Numbered from the stretch's first letter, positions 18,142 to 27,720 are shown. The stretch is 64,000 bases of DNA from Kutzneria buriramensis (GCF_003387475.1 NZ_QUNO01000004.1:558001-622000), one strand, 5' to 3'. Numbers and translations: made by a program. Notes: a model not told the origin generated them from the letters alone.

Positions 18142-20715
18142 ATGGGGCGGGGGAAGCTCGTGACCAGCGCGCATCCGGCAGTCCGTCGAGGCGGTGTCCT
18201 GATCCGCCTGCTCGGCCGGCCCGAGATCCTCGGAGTCGACGGCCCACTGGCCGTCGACTCGGCCGAGGCGTGCACGCTGCTGACCAGAATCGCCTTGCAC
18301 CCCAACGAGATCGTGCTCACCGAGCACTCCGAGGCCGCCGACGAGCTGCGCGTGCTGCTGGACAAGGCCGATCCCGGCGGCGACATCGAGCTGATCACGG
18401 AGCGGTTCGGCTACCGGCTGCGCATCGACCCCGAGCGCATCGACGTGCACGACCCGATGGCCATCTCCGCCGCCGACCTCGCGCTGCTGCCGGATACCCT
18501 GCGCCGCGCCCTGGTCGGCCGCCAGATGACCGAGCTGCACCGGCAGGGCCGCCGCGCCGAGGCGCTGGCCGTCTACGAGCGCATCCAGGCCGGCCGCCGC
18601 GACCAGCCGCTGGACCCGGTGCTGCGCGCCCTCTACGAGCGGATCCTCTACGACGACCCGTCGCTGCTGCCGCCGGAACCGTCCAGTGTGGAGATCGCCG
18701 GCGTGATGGCGCCGGCGCAGCTGCCGCCCGCCCCGACCGGCTTCACCGGCCGGCACGAGGAGCTGTCCGGCCTGGACCGGCTGTTGCAGGAGGACACCTC
18801 CACGCTCGGCGTGGTGGTCGGCGCGGCCGGCACCGGCAAGACGGCGCTCGCGGTGACGTGGGCGAGCCAGGTGGCCCGGGACTTCCCCGACGGCCAGCTG
18901 TTCGCCTGCCTGCGCGGCTTCGACCAGAACCGGCCGCCGGCGGAGCCGGCGGAGGTGCTGCGCCGCTTCCTGATCGCGCTGGGCGTCGCGCCCCAGGCGG
19001 TGCCGATCGACCTGGCCGAGCGGGCCGCGCTGTACCGGTCGCTGCTGGCCGGCCGGCGGGTGCTGGTGCTGCTGGACGACGCCCGCGACTCCGAGCAGGT
19101 GCGCCCGCTGCTGCCCGGCGGACGCGGCCCGCTGACGGTCGTGACGAGCCGCCGTCGCCTGGACGGTCTGGTCGCCCGCGACGGCGCGGCCTACGTGCCG
19201 GTGGGCACGCTGCCCGGCCCCCAGGCCATCCGCCTGCTCGACGAGGTGTCGGACATCCGCTGGTCGCAGCGCGATCCGGTGAACGCCTCACGAATCGCAA
19301 GCCTTTGTGGTCATCTTCCGCTGGCGCTGCGCATCGTGGGCGCGCGGCTGGCCATGGCCCCGACCGGCACGCTGGCCCGGCTGGCCGACGAACTGGCCGA
19401 CGAGCGGCACCGGCTTCAGATGCTCGACATTCAGGACACCGACGACGACATGCAGGTCAGCGTGCGGCGGGCGTTCGACGTCTCCTACCGCACGCTGCCG
19501 CCGGAGTTCGCCTCGGTGTTCCGGCTGCTGGGCCTGTTCCCTGGGGCCAACTTCGGCCCGCACCTGGTCGCCGCGATGGCCGACTGCGCGGTCGGCACCG
19601 CGCGCACCGCGCTGCGGGCGCTGAGCGCGGCCCACCTGATCACGGAGACCAGCCAGGACTGGTTCACCATGCACGACCTGGTCCGCCTGCACTCGCGGGA
19701 GCTCGCGTTCGCCGAGCTGACCCAGGCCGAGCGGTTCGCCGTCGCCGCGCGCGGGCTGGAGTACTACTGCGTGGTCTCCGACCGCGCCCGCCGGCTGATC
19801 CGGCCGCCGGCCGACTCGCTCGCCCCGTCGCTGGGCTCGCTGGTGGCCACGCCGCGGCTGGACACCCGCGCGCACGCGCTGGCCTGGTTCGAACGGGAGC
19901 GCGGCAACCTGATCTCCGTGCTGCGGGCGGCGCAGCAGAAGGCGTTCTACACCCAGATGTGGCAGCTGGTGCGGCTGCAACTGGACTTCCTGGCCACGCA
20001 CTGTCCGTGGGAGGACTGGCGGACCAGCCACGAGCTGGGGCTGGCTGCGGCCAAGGAGGCCGGCGACCGCAACGGCGAGGCCCTCATGCACCACGGCCTC
20101 GGGCTGCTCTACGGGCGGCTCGGCGAGCACGAGCGGGCGCTGGCCGAGCACGAGGCCTGCCGCCGGCTGGCGGAGGGCGACGGCGACCTGCCGGTGGTGG
20201 CGCTGGGCTCGGCGCACGCGGCGTCGGCGCTGTTCCACCTGAGCCGCCATGACGAGGCGACGGCGCTGTCCCGGCAGGCGCTCGCGCTGTACCGGCTGCT
20301 CGGCGACCGGTACCGGCAGGCGCAGCCGCTGAGCACGCTCGGCGAGCTGGCCCGGCTGGGCGGCGACTACGAGGCCTCACTGGCCTACAACCAGCAGGCC
20401 CTGACCATCTACCAGCAGTACGACGACCAGGAGCGGCAGGCTTGGGTGCGGGTGCACCTGGGGGAGACCAACCGCGCCGCCGGCTGGCTGGACCACGCGG
20501 AAGCCTGCTTCACCGAGGCGGTGCGGCTGTCCCGCGTGAGCGGGACCGCGCTGCGTGAGGGGTACGCCGTGCGCGGGCTAGGCGATGTACACCTGGACCG
20601 GGGCGACCGTGACGCCGCCCGCGCGGTCTGGGAGGAGGCGCTGCGCTCGTTCGGCCACATCGGCGCGCCCTGGGTGGCCAGCGTCCGGGCCCGGCTCGCG
20701 AAGTTGTACGGCTGA
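18142..20715 (+). CDS. AfsR-like NB-ARC/TPR regulator with a degenerate SARP N terminus
   Basis: 857 aa. Residues 20-105 look like a wasted winged helix: only its last part (ELITERFGYRLRID) is still recognisable. The BTAD region (about 110-175) is about half its usual size. An NB-ARC NTPase follows, with Walker A GAAGTGKT at 227-234, the VLVLLDDAR Walker B segment, and CGHLPLALRI. After that come the usual LGLFPGANF winged region and C-terminal TPRs (about 560-857). It shares its whole NB-ARC half with the next gene. Without a sound DNA-binding part it may act through partners. The start could also be GTG 18160. Confidence 0.85.
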   Translation: MGRGKLVTSAHPAVRRGGVLIRLLGRPEILGVDGPLAVDSAEACTLLTRIALHPNEIVLTEHSEAADELRVLLDKADPGGDIELITERFGYRLRIDPERIDVHDPMAISAADLALLPDTLRRALVGRQMTELHRQGRRAEALAVYERIQAGRRDQPLDPVLRALYERILYDDPSLLPPEPSSVEIAGVMAPAQLPPAPTGFTGRHEELSGLDRLLQEDTSTLGVVVGAAGTGKTALAVTWASQVARDFPDGQLFACLRGFDQNRPPAEPAEVLRRFLIALGVAPQAVPIDLAERAALYRSLLAGRRVLVLLDDARDSEQVRPLLPGGRGPLTVVTSRRRLDGLVARDGAAYVPVGTLPGPQAIRLLDEVSDIRWSQRDPVNASRIASLCGHLPLALRIVGARLAMAPTGTLARLADELADERHRLQMLDIQDTDDDMQVSVRRAFDVSYRTLPPEFASVFRLLGLFPGANFGPHLVAAMADCAVGTARTALRALSAAHLITETSQDWFTMHDLVRLHSRELAFAELTQAERFAVAARGLEYYCVVSDRARRLIRPPADSLAPSLGSLVATPRLDTRAHALAWFERERGNLISVLRAAQQKAFYTQMWQLVRLQLDFLATHCPWEDWRTSHELGLAAAKEAGDRNGEALMHHGLGLLYGRLGEHERALAEHEACRRLAEGDGDLPVVALGSAHAASALFHLSRHDEATALSRQALALYRLLGDRYRQAQPLSTLGELARLGGDYEASLAYNQQALTIYQQYDDQERQAWVRVHLGETNRAAGWLDHAEACFTEAVRLSRVSGTALREGYAVRGLGDVHLDRGDRDAARAVWEEALRSFGHIGAPWVASVRARLAKLYG

Positions 20716-20749
20716 TACCGGAACTCTTCGCCCCCGCGGTGCGTCTAGT

Positions 20750-20772
20750 GAGTCATGCCCGAGGGATGACTC
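20750..20772. terminator. Hairpin after the first SARP-like gene
   Basis: Arms GAGTCAT (20750-20756) and ATGACTC (20766-20772) pair perfectly around a 9-nt loop, 35 bp after the stop at 20715. It is short and lacks a T-run, so it could be a weak terminator or a binding site for the following promoter. Confidence 0.4.
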
Positions 20773-20904
20773 GATCGGCCCAATGAGGCCGTGACTCGCT
20801 ACTGAGAGTGTTCTTTTGTTCGACCGTTCCGGGGAGACGCCTCACGAACGATTAACGGCTTCCCGTAAGTTGGATGCACCGCTCGCCTCAGGGAGCTGCC
20901 CCGA

Positions 20905-23730
20905 ATGATGCTGCCGTCCACGACCGTCGAGCGAGCAGGTGCCACGCTCGAGTTCGGCGTGCTCGGACCGGTACAGCTGCTGGTCGACGGGCGCCCGGCG
21001 GCGCTCGGCGGATCCGGCGTCCGCAGCCTGCTCGCGCTGCTGGTGCTCGACGCCAACAAGGTCGTCCCGTTCGACCTGATCGTCGACGCGCTCTGGCGCG
21101 ACGACCCGCCGGAGACCGCCCGCACCATCGTGCACGGCTACGTCTCCAAGCTCCGGCGCATCCTGGCCAAGGCCGGCGGCGCCGCGTCGATCCGCACCCA
21201 GCCGCCCGGCTACGTGCTCCAGGTGCAGCCCGAGCTGGTGGACCTGCACCGCGCCAAGCAGCTGATCGGCGAGGCCGGCGGCCGCCCGGCGGCGGAGCGC
21301 GCCGAGCTGCTCGGCCGCGCGCTGGAGCTGTGGCGCGGCCCGATGCTGGCCGGCGCCCAGCGGCACACCGGCTCGCCCGACATCGACGAGCTGCGGCTGG
21401 CCGCCGTCGAGGAGCGCATCGCCGCCGACCTGGAGCTGGGCCGGCACGCCGAGGTGATCGGCGAGCTGCGCCGGCTCGTCGACGACTACCCGTTCCGGGA
21501 GCGGCTGCTCAGCCTGCTGATGCTGGCCCAGTACCGGTCCGCGCGGCGCATCGACGCCCTCGTCTCGTACCGGCGGTTCCACCGCTACGCCACCGAGGAG
21601 CTGGGCGTCGACCCCGGCCCCGAGCTGCGTCAGCTGCACGAGCAGGTGCTGCGCGACGACCCCGGTCTGCGCCTGCCCGCGCCGGCGCAGACCGGCCGGC
21701 AGGTCTACGGCCCGCTCATCCCGGCCCAGCTGCCCGCGGCGACCAGCGCGTTCGCCGGCCGCGACGTGGAGCTGGCCTGGCTGGACGGGCTCCAGCACGG
21801 CGGCGGCGTGGACGGCGCCATCACCGTCGCCGGCGTGGTCGGCCCGGCCGGCATCGGCAAGACCGCGCTCGCGCTGACCTGGGCGCACCGCAACGCCGAC
21901 GCGTTCCCGGACGGTCAGCTGTTCGCGGCGCTGCGCGGCTTCGACCCCGGCCACGAACCGACCTCGCCCGCCGATGTGCTCACCCAGTTCCTGCTGGCGC
22001 TGGGCGTGCCGGCGGAGGCGATCCCGCTGGACCGGGGCGAGCGCGCCGGCCTCTACCGGTCACTGCTGGCCGAGCGCCGCGTGCTGGTGCTGCTGGACGA
22101 CGCCCGCGACTCCGAGCAGGTGCGCCCGCTGCTGCCGGCCGGTTCCGGCTCGCTGGTGCTGGTCACCAGCCGGCGCCGGCTGGACGGCCTGGTCGCCCGC
22201 GGCGGCGCGCGGCTGCTCGCGCTGACCACGCTGTCCAGCGAGGCGTCGGTGCGGCTGCTGGACTTCTCGACCGGGCATCAGCGGCGCAGCGCCGAGATCG
22301 ACTCGCTGCGGCGGCTGGCCGCGCTGTGCGGACACCTGCCGCTGGCGCTGCGCATCGCCGCCGCCCGGCTCGCCGCCAGTCCACAGTGGACGGTCGACGA
22401 CCTGGTGGCCGAGCTGGCCGACGAGCAGCACCGGCTGCGCGCCCTGGACCTGGAGGACGCCGACACCAGCGTGCGCGGCGCGTTCGACGTGTCCTACCGG
22501 ACGCTGCACCCCGAGCTGGCCGAGACGTTCCGGGCGATCGGCGTGCACGAGGGCACGTCGGTGACGCCGCACGTGGTCGCCGCCCTGACCAGCGTCGACC
22601 TGGTGACCGCGCGCCGCCGGCTGCGCGAGCTGGCCAGCGCGCACCTGCTCACCGAGACCCGGGCCGACCGCTACACGCTGCACGACCTGATCCGGCTGCA
22701 CGCCCGCGAGGTCGCCGGCGCCGAGCTGACCGTCGACCAGCGGGCGTCAGCGGCCGAGAAGTTGTTGGACTACTACCTCCTTGTCGCCGATCGGGCGCAC
22801 CGGCTGATCCGCCCGCCCCGGGACGCCCACGTGCCGACGGTGTCCGGCGCGGTCGCCGAGACGCCGGTGCTGGCCTCGGCCGAGCAGGCGCTGCGCTGGT
22901 TCGACGCGGAGTGGCCGAACCTGGTGGCCGCGGTGCGGCTGGGCGCGGCGGTCGGGCTGGACCGGCACACCTGGCAGCTCGCGCTGTGCCTGCGGACCTA
23001 TGTGTACCTCAGGGGTCTGACATCCGACTGGGCCATGCTGTTCGAGCTGGGCCTGCGCGGCGCGCGGGCGGCCGGCGACCGCGACGGCGAGTCGCGCATG
23101 CTGCGCGGCCTGGGCAACGCCGCCGAGCTCGTCGGCGAGTTCGACCTCGCGCTGACGCACTACCAGGACGCCTACCGGATCGCCGCAGACCTGGACGATC
23201 CGGCGCTGCTGGCCACCGCCGGCGACAACCTCGGCGGCATCCTGGCCGACCTCGGCCGGTTCGACGAGGCGGCCGAGCACCTGCGCACGTCGCTCGACCT
23301 GTTCCGCCGCATCGGCGACTGCCAGGGCGAGGCGATCGCCCTGAACAACCTCGGCGTGCAGGCCCAGGACCGCGGCGATCACCAGGCCGCGTTCGACTAC
23401 TACGAGCGCGCGCTCGCCCTGCACCGCTCCGGCGGCAACCACGAGGACGGCGCCCGTTCGCTGGCCAACCTGTGCTGGGTGAGCCGGCAGCTGGGCCGCT
23501 ATGCCGAGGCCGAGGGCTACGCCCGCGACGGCCTGCGACTGGCCCAGACCTACGGCATGGCCTACGTCGAGGCGATGCTGCACCACCAGCTCGGCGAACT
23601 GCACCTGGAGCAGGGCCGGGCGCAGGCCGCGCGGCTCGAGCTCAACCTCGCGCTGACCGTCTACCGGCGGATGCGTTCGCCCTACGCGGAGGCCGTCGAG
23701 ACCCTGCTGGCCGGTTTAGCCGACGTTTAG
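20905..23730 (+). CDS. AfsR/SARP-family transcriptional regulator with NB-ARC and TPR domains
   Basis: 941 aa in the full AfsR order. The OmpR-type winged helix is at about 15-105 (FGVLGPVQLLVDG, LLALLVLDANKVV, IVHGYVSKLRR, PPGYVLQV). The BTAD domain is at 111-254. The NB-ARC NTPase has Walker A GPAGIGKT at 313-320 and the VLVLLDDAR segment. TPR helices fill about 690-940 and include an NNLGVQAQDRGD repeat. SARPs activate transcription, often of secondary metabolite genes, but no such cluster lies in the window. It starts at ATG 20905; a second ATG follows at once. The preceding gene is its paralogue. Confidence 0.92.
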   Translation: MMLPSTTVERAGATLEFGVLGPVQLLVDGRPAALGGSGVRSLLALLVLDANKVVPFDLIVDALWRDDPPETARTIVHGYVSKLRRILAKAGGAASIRTQPPGYVLQVQPELVDLHRAKQLIGEAGGRPAAERAELLGRALELWRGPMLAGAQRHTGSPDIDELRLAAVEERIAADLELGRHAEVIGELRRLVDDYPFRERLLSLLMLAQYRSARRIDALVSYRRFHRYATEELGVDPGPELRQLHEQVLRDDPGLRLPAPAQTGRQVYGPLIPAQLPAATSAFAGRDVELAWLDGLQHGGGVDGAITVAGVVGPAGIGKTALALTWAHRNADAFPDGQLFAALRGFDPGHEPTSPADVLTQFLLALGVPAEAIPLDRGERAGLYRSLLAERRVLVLLDDARDSEQVRPLLPAGSGSLVLVTSRRRLDGLVARGGARLLALTTLSSEASVRLLDFSTGHQRRSAEIDSLRRLAALCGHLPLALRIAAARLAASPQWTVDDLVAELADEQHRLRALDLEDADTSVRGAFDVSYRTLHPELAETFRAIGVHEGTSVTPHVVAALTSVDLVTARRRLRELASAHLLTETRADRYTLHDLIRLHAREVAGAELTVDQRASAAEKLLDYYLLVADRAHRLIRPPRDAHVPTVSGAVAETPVLASAEQALRWFDAEWPNLVAAVRLGAAVGLDRHTWQLALCLRTYVYLRGLTSDWAMLFELGLRGARAAGDRDGESRMLRGLGNAAELVGEFDLALTHYQDAYRIAADLDDPALLATAGDNLGGILADLGRFDEAAEHLRTSLDLFRRIGDCQGEAIALNNLGVQAQDRGDHQAAFDYYERALALHRSGGNHEDGARSLANLCWVSRQLGRYAEAEGYARDGLRLAQTYGMAYVEAMLHHQLGELHLEQGRAQAARLELNLALTVYRRMRSPYAEAVETLLAGLADV

Positions 23731-23843
23731 CCCCCGCGCTGCCGAATGTGAAAGCGTGAAAGGCAGGCACCGCCCCGTGCCTCAAGCAAGGCAGCAGTGC
23801 GGGTGATGCTGGGGGACCCAGAGGGGGGTCTGTCACCCGGTCG

Positions 23844-23878
23844 GTCCAGCCGGCGCTCGGGGAGAGCGCCGGCTGGAC
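23844..23878. terminator. GC-rich hairpin 1 after the SARP gene
   Basis: Perfect 14-bp arms (23844-23857 and 23865-23878, GTCCAGCCGGCGCT and its complement) with a 7-nt loop lie between the convergent SARP gene and the GDSL hydrolase. Confidence 0.7.
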
Positions 23879-23882
23879 CCGT

Positions 23883-23931
23883 GTCGTGTGGTTCCTACTT
23901 GCACCTGGGGGTCAGGTAGGAACCACACGAC
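23883..23931. terminator. Hairpin 2 before the GDSL hydrolase stop
   Basis: Perfect 16-bp arms (23883-23898, GTCGTGTGGTTCCTAC, and 23916-23931) surround a 17-nt loop. It lies only 4 bp from hairpin 1 and ends 5 bp before the stop of the minus-strand gene, so one hairpin probably serves each gene. Confidence 0.7.
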
Positions 23932-23936
23932 CGGCC

Positions 23937-24704
23937 TCAGACCTGGACCGGGCTCAGCTCCGGCCGCTTGGCCGTCAGGCCGTCGCCCGAGGTCACGCCG
24001 CGCAGCCGGCGCCCGATCCACGGCATGAAGAAGTCCTTGGCCCAGCGCAGATCCTGCCGTCGGCGGGCCATCGCGGCCAGCACCTCGGCCGGCGGCCACG
24101 GGTCGTCCCACGGATCGGCGTCGACGCCGAGGCGGTCGGCCACCAGCAGCGCCAGTCGGCGGTGTCCCTCCGGCGACGGGTGCAGCCGGTCCGCCGCCCA
24201 CGCCCGGGAGTCGCGCAGCATCTCCAGCGGCCACAGGTCGATCACCGTCGCGCCGTGCCGGTCGGCGCTGGCGCGCAGGTGGCCGTTGTAGGTGGCGATC
24301 TTGCCCCGTAACCGGCCCAGCACCGGCGTGCCCTTGGTGTCCATACCCGTGAAGATCACCACGTGGCTGCCGGCGGCGGCCAGCTCGGCGACGGCCTCGT
24401 CGAACACCCGCGCCACCTCGTCCGGGTCGCTGCCGGGCCGGATGATGTCGTTCGTGCCGGCGCACAGCGTGACCAGGTCCGCCTTCATGGCCGCCGCGAC
24501 CGGCACCTGCTCGGTGCGGATGGCCAGCATCTTCCGGCTGCGCACGGCCAGGTTGGCGTAGCGGAACTCCGGCCGGCCCGCCGCCAGCAGCTCGGCCAGC
24601 CGGTCGGCCCAGCCGCGGTAGACCAGGCCGTCCGGGCCGATGTCCTCCAGGCCCTCGGTGAAGCTGTCGCCGACGGCCACGAACGTGGTGAAGCGGTGCT
24701 GCAC
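23937..24704 (-). CDS. SGNH/GDSL-family hydrolase
   Basis: 255 aa. Block I is VAVGDSFTEG with the nucleophile serine, the oxyanion Gly/Asn are in LCAGTNDI, and the D-x-x-H pair is in ADRLHPSPEGH. Members are esterases or lipases; the substrate here is not evident. There is no signal peptide, so it is probably cytosolic. The start chosen is GTG 24704 (VQHRFTTF), because GAGGAGGGG stands 7 nt upstream. An in-frame TTG at 24725 lies in front of that ribosome binding site. Confidence 0.88.
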   Translation of the reverse strand: MQHRFTTFVAVGDSFTEGLEDIGPDGLVYRGWADRLAELLAAGRPEFRYANLAVRSRKMLAIRTEQVPVAAAMKADLVTLCAGTNDIIRPGSDPDEVARVFDEAVAELAAAGSHVVIFTGMDTKGTPVLGRLRGKIATYNGHLRASADRHGATVIDLWPLEMLRDSRAWAADRLHPSPEGHRRLALLVADRLGVDADPWDDPWPPAEVLAAMARRRQDLRWAKDFFMPWIGRRLRGVTSGDGLTAKRPELSPVQV

Positions 24705-24842
24705 TGCCGTTCCCCTCCTCGCCAAACCCCCACAGAATGGTTGGACAGGCCAACCAACCAGTGAGGATGCACCGCTGACCTCGACCTACGCCACCGTCGG
24801 TTACGCCGACGTAGGTGATCGCCACCGGCTAGGGTCACCGCC

Positions 24843-25364
24843 ATGTCTGCACGCGTGGCCCCGCTGGTCGCCGGCCTGTTCCTGCTGGTGGCCTGCTCCT
24901 CCGGTGCCAACACGGCGGCGTCGGGCGGCACTCCCGGCGTGTCCGGGATCTCATCGAACCGGCCGGCCTCACTCGATGGGGTCGACCCGTGCGCGCTGAT
25001 CGACCAGTCCGGCCGCGCCGCCCTCGGCATCACCACCGATGCACACAATGGGGTGAATGTGGCGGCGGCCAGCTCGTGCGGCTGGCTGCTCGGCGACGGG
25101 GACTACGCCACCGTCAGCCTTTCCACCCAGATCGGCCTCGGTGACCTGGCCCTTCCCGCCTCGGCGACGGCCACCTCGGTGCACGGCCGGGCCGGCAAGA
25201 AGATCATCAAGACCGACGACCCGAGCTGCTCGGTGTACCTCGCGGCGACGGCCCATTCCACCGTGCAGATCGACGTTGGCCAGGGCAAAGACGCCGAGAC
25301 CGCCTGCTACGACGCGGTGAAGGTGGCCTTCGTGGCAGACCCCAGGCTGCCGCCCGCGCCGTGA
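24843..25364 (+). CDS. DUF3558 lipoprotein 1
   Basis: 173 aa. Residues 1-18 form a lipoprotein signal ending in LLVACSS. After a Ser/Gly/Thr linker comes the DUF3558 pattern: DPCALIDQSGRAALGI, a paired cysteine in SCGW, and a late TACYDAVKVAF. Such proteins are anchored outside the cytoplasmic membrane and often occur with ESX-type genes in Pseudonocardiales, as here. Their function is unknown. It starts at ATG 24843. Confidence 0.85.
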   Translation: MSARVAPLVAGLFLLVACSSGANTAASGGTPGVSGISSNRPASLDGVDPCALIDQSGRAALGITTDAHNGVNVAAASSCGWLLGDGDYATVSLSTQIGLGDLALPASATATSVHGRAGKKIIKTDDPSCSVYLAATAHSTVQIDVGQGKDAETACYDAVKVAFVADPRLPPAP

Positions 25365-25424
25365 TCCTTTAGGGGCTACTGTCTGCGCCGTCCCTGTCGC
25401 TCTCGGTGTCCCCTGGAGTTGACG

Positions 25425-26591
25425 ATGCAGCGCTACGGGTGGCTGGTGGCCGCCGCGGCCACCGGTGTGGTGATGGTCCTCGTCGCCGTCGTGGCCAGTG
25501 GCAGCGACGCCGCCCCGCAGACGCAGCCCGGTTTTCTGCCGCCGCAGGGACAGCCGGTCGTCGTGCAGGAGCCGGGCGGCGGGGAGCCGCTCAACTACGG
25601 CGACACCGTCGCGTACGACGCCTGCGCGCTGCTGTCCACGCGCACCCTCGGAGACCTCGGCGTGCGCATCGATCCCGGGTCGTCGTTCATCGACAGCCAC
25701 CTCGACGGCGACGTGCCGGCCGACGCCGCCGTGACGCAGGGGGGCCTGGACTCGATCAGCAACTGCCGGTACACGCTGGTCGGCGGCGACGAGCTGAACG
25801 TGACCGTGCAGCAGACGCCGTTCACCACCGAGGAGAAGGTCGACCAGACCCGGGCGTGGCCGCAGCAGAACAACGTCGCCGTCCGGCGCGATCGCGGGCT
25901 GGAGGTCGCGTCCTACCGGGACGGTGCCGGCTGGACCACCGTGATCGGCCGGCAGAAGCTGGCCGTGGCGATCAACTTCGACCTGCGGCGGCCGGTGTAC
26001 GGCGACCGCGACCAGCGCCAGTTCGTCGCCGACGTGACCCGCGCCGTGGTCGACGCCGTGGTCGCCGGCGCGGCCGGGCCCGCGGTGTACCGGCACACCG
26101 GGCCGTTCGCCGGCGTGAAGAGCCCGTGCGCGCTGCTGTCCGCCGACGCCTTCCAGCTCGCGTACCCCGGCGGGCCCGCCCCGCTCGTGCTGGAGTACGC
26201 CGACGCCGGCTTCGCGACCGTGCGGGAGGGTGACGGCGAGACCGCGCTGCGCACCACCACCAGCTGCGTGCGGTCCAACGTCGTGCCCGACGGCGCGCTC
26301 GGCCCGGCGTACCGGGACATCCGGCTGGACATGACGGTGTGGGACAAACCACAGTGGACTGTCCAACGTGACCGGTCGGACTGCGGCGGCTCGGCCGTGA
26401 CTCTTGGCGTGACTCTTGGTGACGGGGCCGCCTGCCTGACCGATACAGGCCCGTCGACCTGGAACCTGTCGTTCCGATCGGGTCGATCGGTGATCACTCT
26501 TTCCACCGGTGGGGCGGCCGCCGGGGACCGCGAGACGGTGAAACGCCTGCTCACGCCGGTGGCCCGGGCCCTGGTGGCCAAGCTGGGCTGA
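25425..26591 (+). CDS. Membrane-anchored protein with two DUF3558-like halves
   Basis: 388 aa. An N-terminal hydrophobic helix (about 5-28, no lipobox cysteine) anchors or exports it. Two similar halves follow: YDACALLSTRTLGDLGV ... SNCRYTL (about 65-130) and KSPCALLSADAFQLAY ... TSCVRSN (about 230-290). Each has the CALLS entry and a partner cysteine, as in DUF3558. The start chosen is ATG 25425, with CTGGAG 6 nt upstream; TTG 25419 is too close to that site. A role with the ESX-type genes downstream is inferred from position. Confidence 0.7.
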   Translation: MQRYGWLVAAAATGVVMVLVAVVASGSDAAPQTQPGFLPPQGQPVVVQEPGGGEPLNYGDTVAYDACALLSTRTLGDLGVRIDPGSSFIDSHLDGDVPADAAVTQGGLDSISNCRYTLVGGDELNVTVQQTPFTTEEKVDQTRAWPQQNNVAVRRDRGLEVASYRDGAGWTTVIGRQKLAVAINFDLRRPVYGDRDQRQFVADVTRAVVDAVVAGAAGPAVYRHTGPFAGVKSPCALLSADAFQLAYPGGPAPLVLEYADAGFATVREGDGETALRTTTSCVRSNVVPDGALGPAYRDIRLDMTVWDKPQWTVQRDRSDCGGSAVTLGVTLGDGAACLTDTGPSTWNLSFRSGRSVITLSTGGAAAGDRETVKRLLTPVARALVAKLG

Positions 26592-26688
26592 ATTTGTCCC
26601 GACGAGGGAACCTTGGTGAACCTTTCCGCGTCCGAGTTGCCGATTCGCTAGCATCAGTAGCCGTCAGCGACTCAGGGTGGGGAGAAGC

Positions 26689-27156
26689 ATGTCGACGACC
26701 GGCAGCTCGCAGCCGATGGATCCGGCCGCGCAGGCCACGTTCAATTACGCGCAGCAGGTGAACGCCCAGTCCGGCAACACGGGGGGCCTGTTCGGCACGA
26801 TCTTCTCGGCGATCGACAGCCTCGCGGGCGCGGCCCAGGCCGGCCAGTTCGCCGTCGACGGCGACACCGCCAAGGTCATCAACGACAAGCTGACCGAGAT
26901 CAAGAACATCGCGCTCTCCGCGAAGGCGAAGTTTCTGAACCTTCAGCAGATGCCGATCGGCGGCGGCTACGCGCAGCAGATTTCCCAGCGCAACCAGCAG
27001 ATCTCCGTCGGCGGCCCCGATTCCGCGAGTGGACAGATGCTGGCGTTCGCCAACAATCTGGACAAGCTCATCGAAGCGATCAATTCCAGTGTGGCCGGAT
27101 ACCAGAGCACGGATCAGCAGGCCCACGGCGATGTGCGTCGGGCGGGGAACTACTAG
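26689..27156 (+). CDS. Small helical protein, candidate ESX (type VII) substrate
   Basis: 155 aa, rich in Ala, Gln and Asn, predicted mostly helical, with no signal peptide. Near the end is YQSTD (138-142), which fits the YxxxD/E signal of type VII secretion substrates. There is no clear WXG motif. The start ATG 26689 follows GGGGAGAAGC. The next gene starts 1 nt inside its stop codon, so it heads an operon with a DUF3558 lipoprotein, a PPE-like protein and EspG. I do not recognise a named family. Confidence 0.7.
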   Translation: MSTTGSSQPMDPAAQATFNYAQQVNAQSGNTGGLFGTIFSAIDSLAGAAQAGQFAVDGDTAKVINDKLTEIKNIALSAKAKFLNLQQMPIGGGYAQQISQRNQQISVGGPDSASGQMLAFANNLDKLIEAINSSVAGYQSTDQQAHGDVRRAGNY

Positions 27157-27692
27157 TGCGTCGTTCCGTGCTACTCACCGTGGTCACGGCCGGTGTCGCG
27201 TTGGCGGCTGGCGGCTGTGGCGGCACCGCGTCCGGATCCGCGTCGCCGGCAACGAACTCGTCGTCCGCGACCGGAGGCCAGGCCACGTCGGCGGCGCCGC
27301 CGACCGCGAAGTTCGACCCGTGTGCGGTGCTGCCGGCCGACGGCTTGTCCAAGCTAGGGATCAGCGGACCGCCGAAGATCGATCCGGACACTCACGTGTG
27401 CACGTGGCAGGCGTACGCGTCCTTCATCGTCAACACGCATGTCAACACCTACGCACTGGGGCAGCGGCCGGACAACGGCTTCAGTCCGACCGTGACGCCG
27501 ATGACCGTCGGCAGCCACAAGGCCGAACTGTGGCGGTCGGACTCCGGGGGCGCGTGCGCGGTGAACATCGCACTCGGCACCGGAACTTTCAGCGTCGACG
27601 TGAGCGCGGCCGACTCGAAGGGCATGGAGACCGCGTGCACGTCCGCCAAGGAACTGGCCACCGCAGCCGAGCCCAAGCTGCCGACGACATGA
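27156..27692 (+). CDS. DUF3558 lipoprotein 2
   Basis: 178 aa. The signal peptide ends in LAAGGCGG with a lipobox-like cysteine. After a Ser/Ala/Thr linker (to about residue 50) come FDPCAVLPADGLSKLGI, HVCTWQAY and METACTSAKELA, the DUF3558 cysteine pattern. The start GTG (27156-27158) overlaps the preceding stop by 1 nt. It should be an outer lipoprotein made together with the ESX-type proteins. Confidence 0.85.
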   Translation: MRRSVLLTVVTAGVALAAGGCGGTASGSASPATNSSSATGGQATSAAPPTAKFDPCAVLPADGLSKLGISGPPKIDPDTHVCTWQAYASFIVNTHVNTYALGQRPDNGFSPTVTPMTVGSHKAELWRSDSGGACAVNIALGTGTFSVDVSAADSKGMETACTSAKELATAAEPKLPTT

Positions 27693-27720
27693 GCACCGCA
27701 GAAACAGGGGGTATTGAGCG

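Noticed and set aside
18142-23730. Secondary metabolite gene cluster indicated by two SARP regulators
   Set aside because: No PKS, NRPS, terpene or RiPP biosynthetic genes are found in the window.
20874-23759. 961-codon frame parallel to the intact SARP gene
   Set aside because: It lies in another frame of the same DNA. Its translation is Arg/Ala-rich low complexity, while the 20905 frame gives a complete SARP-NB-ARC protein.
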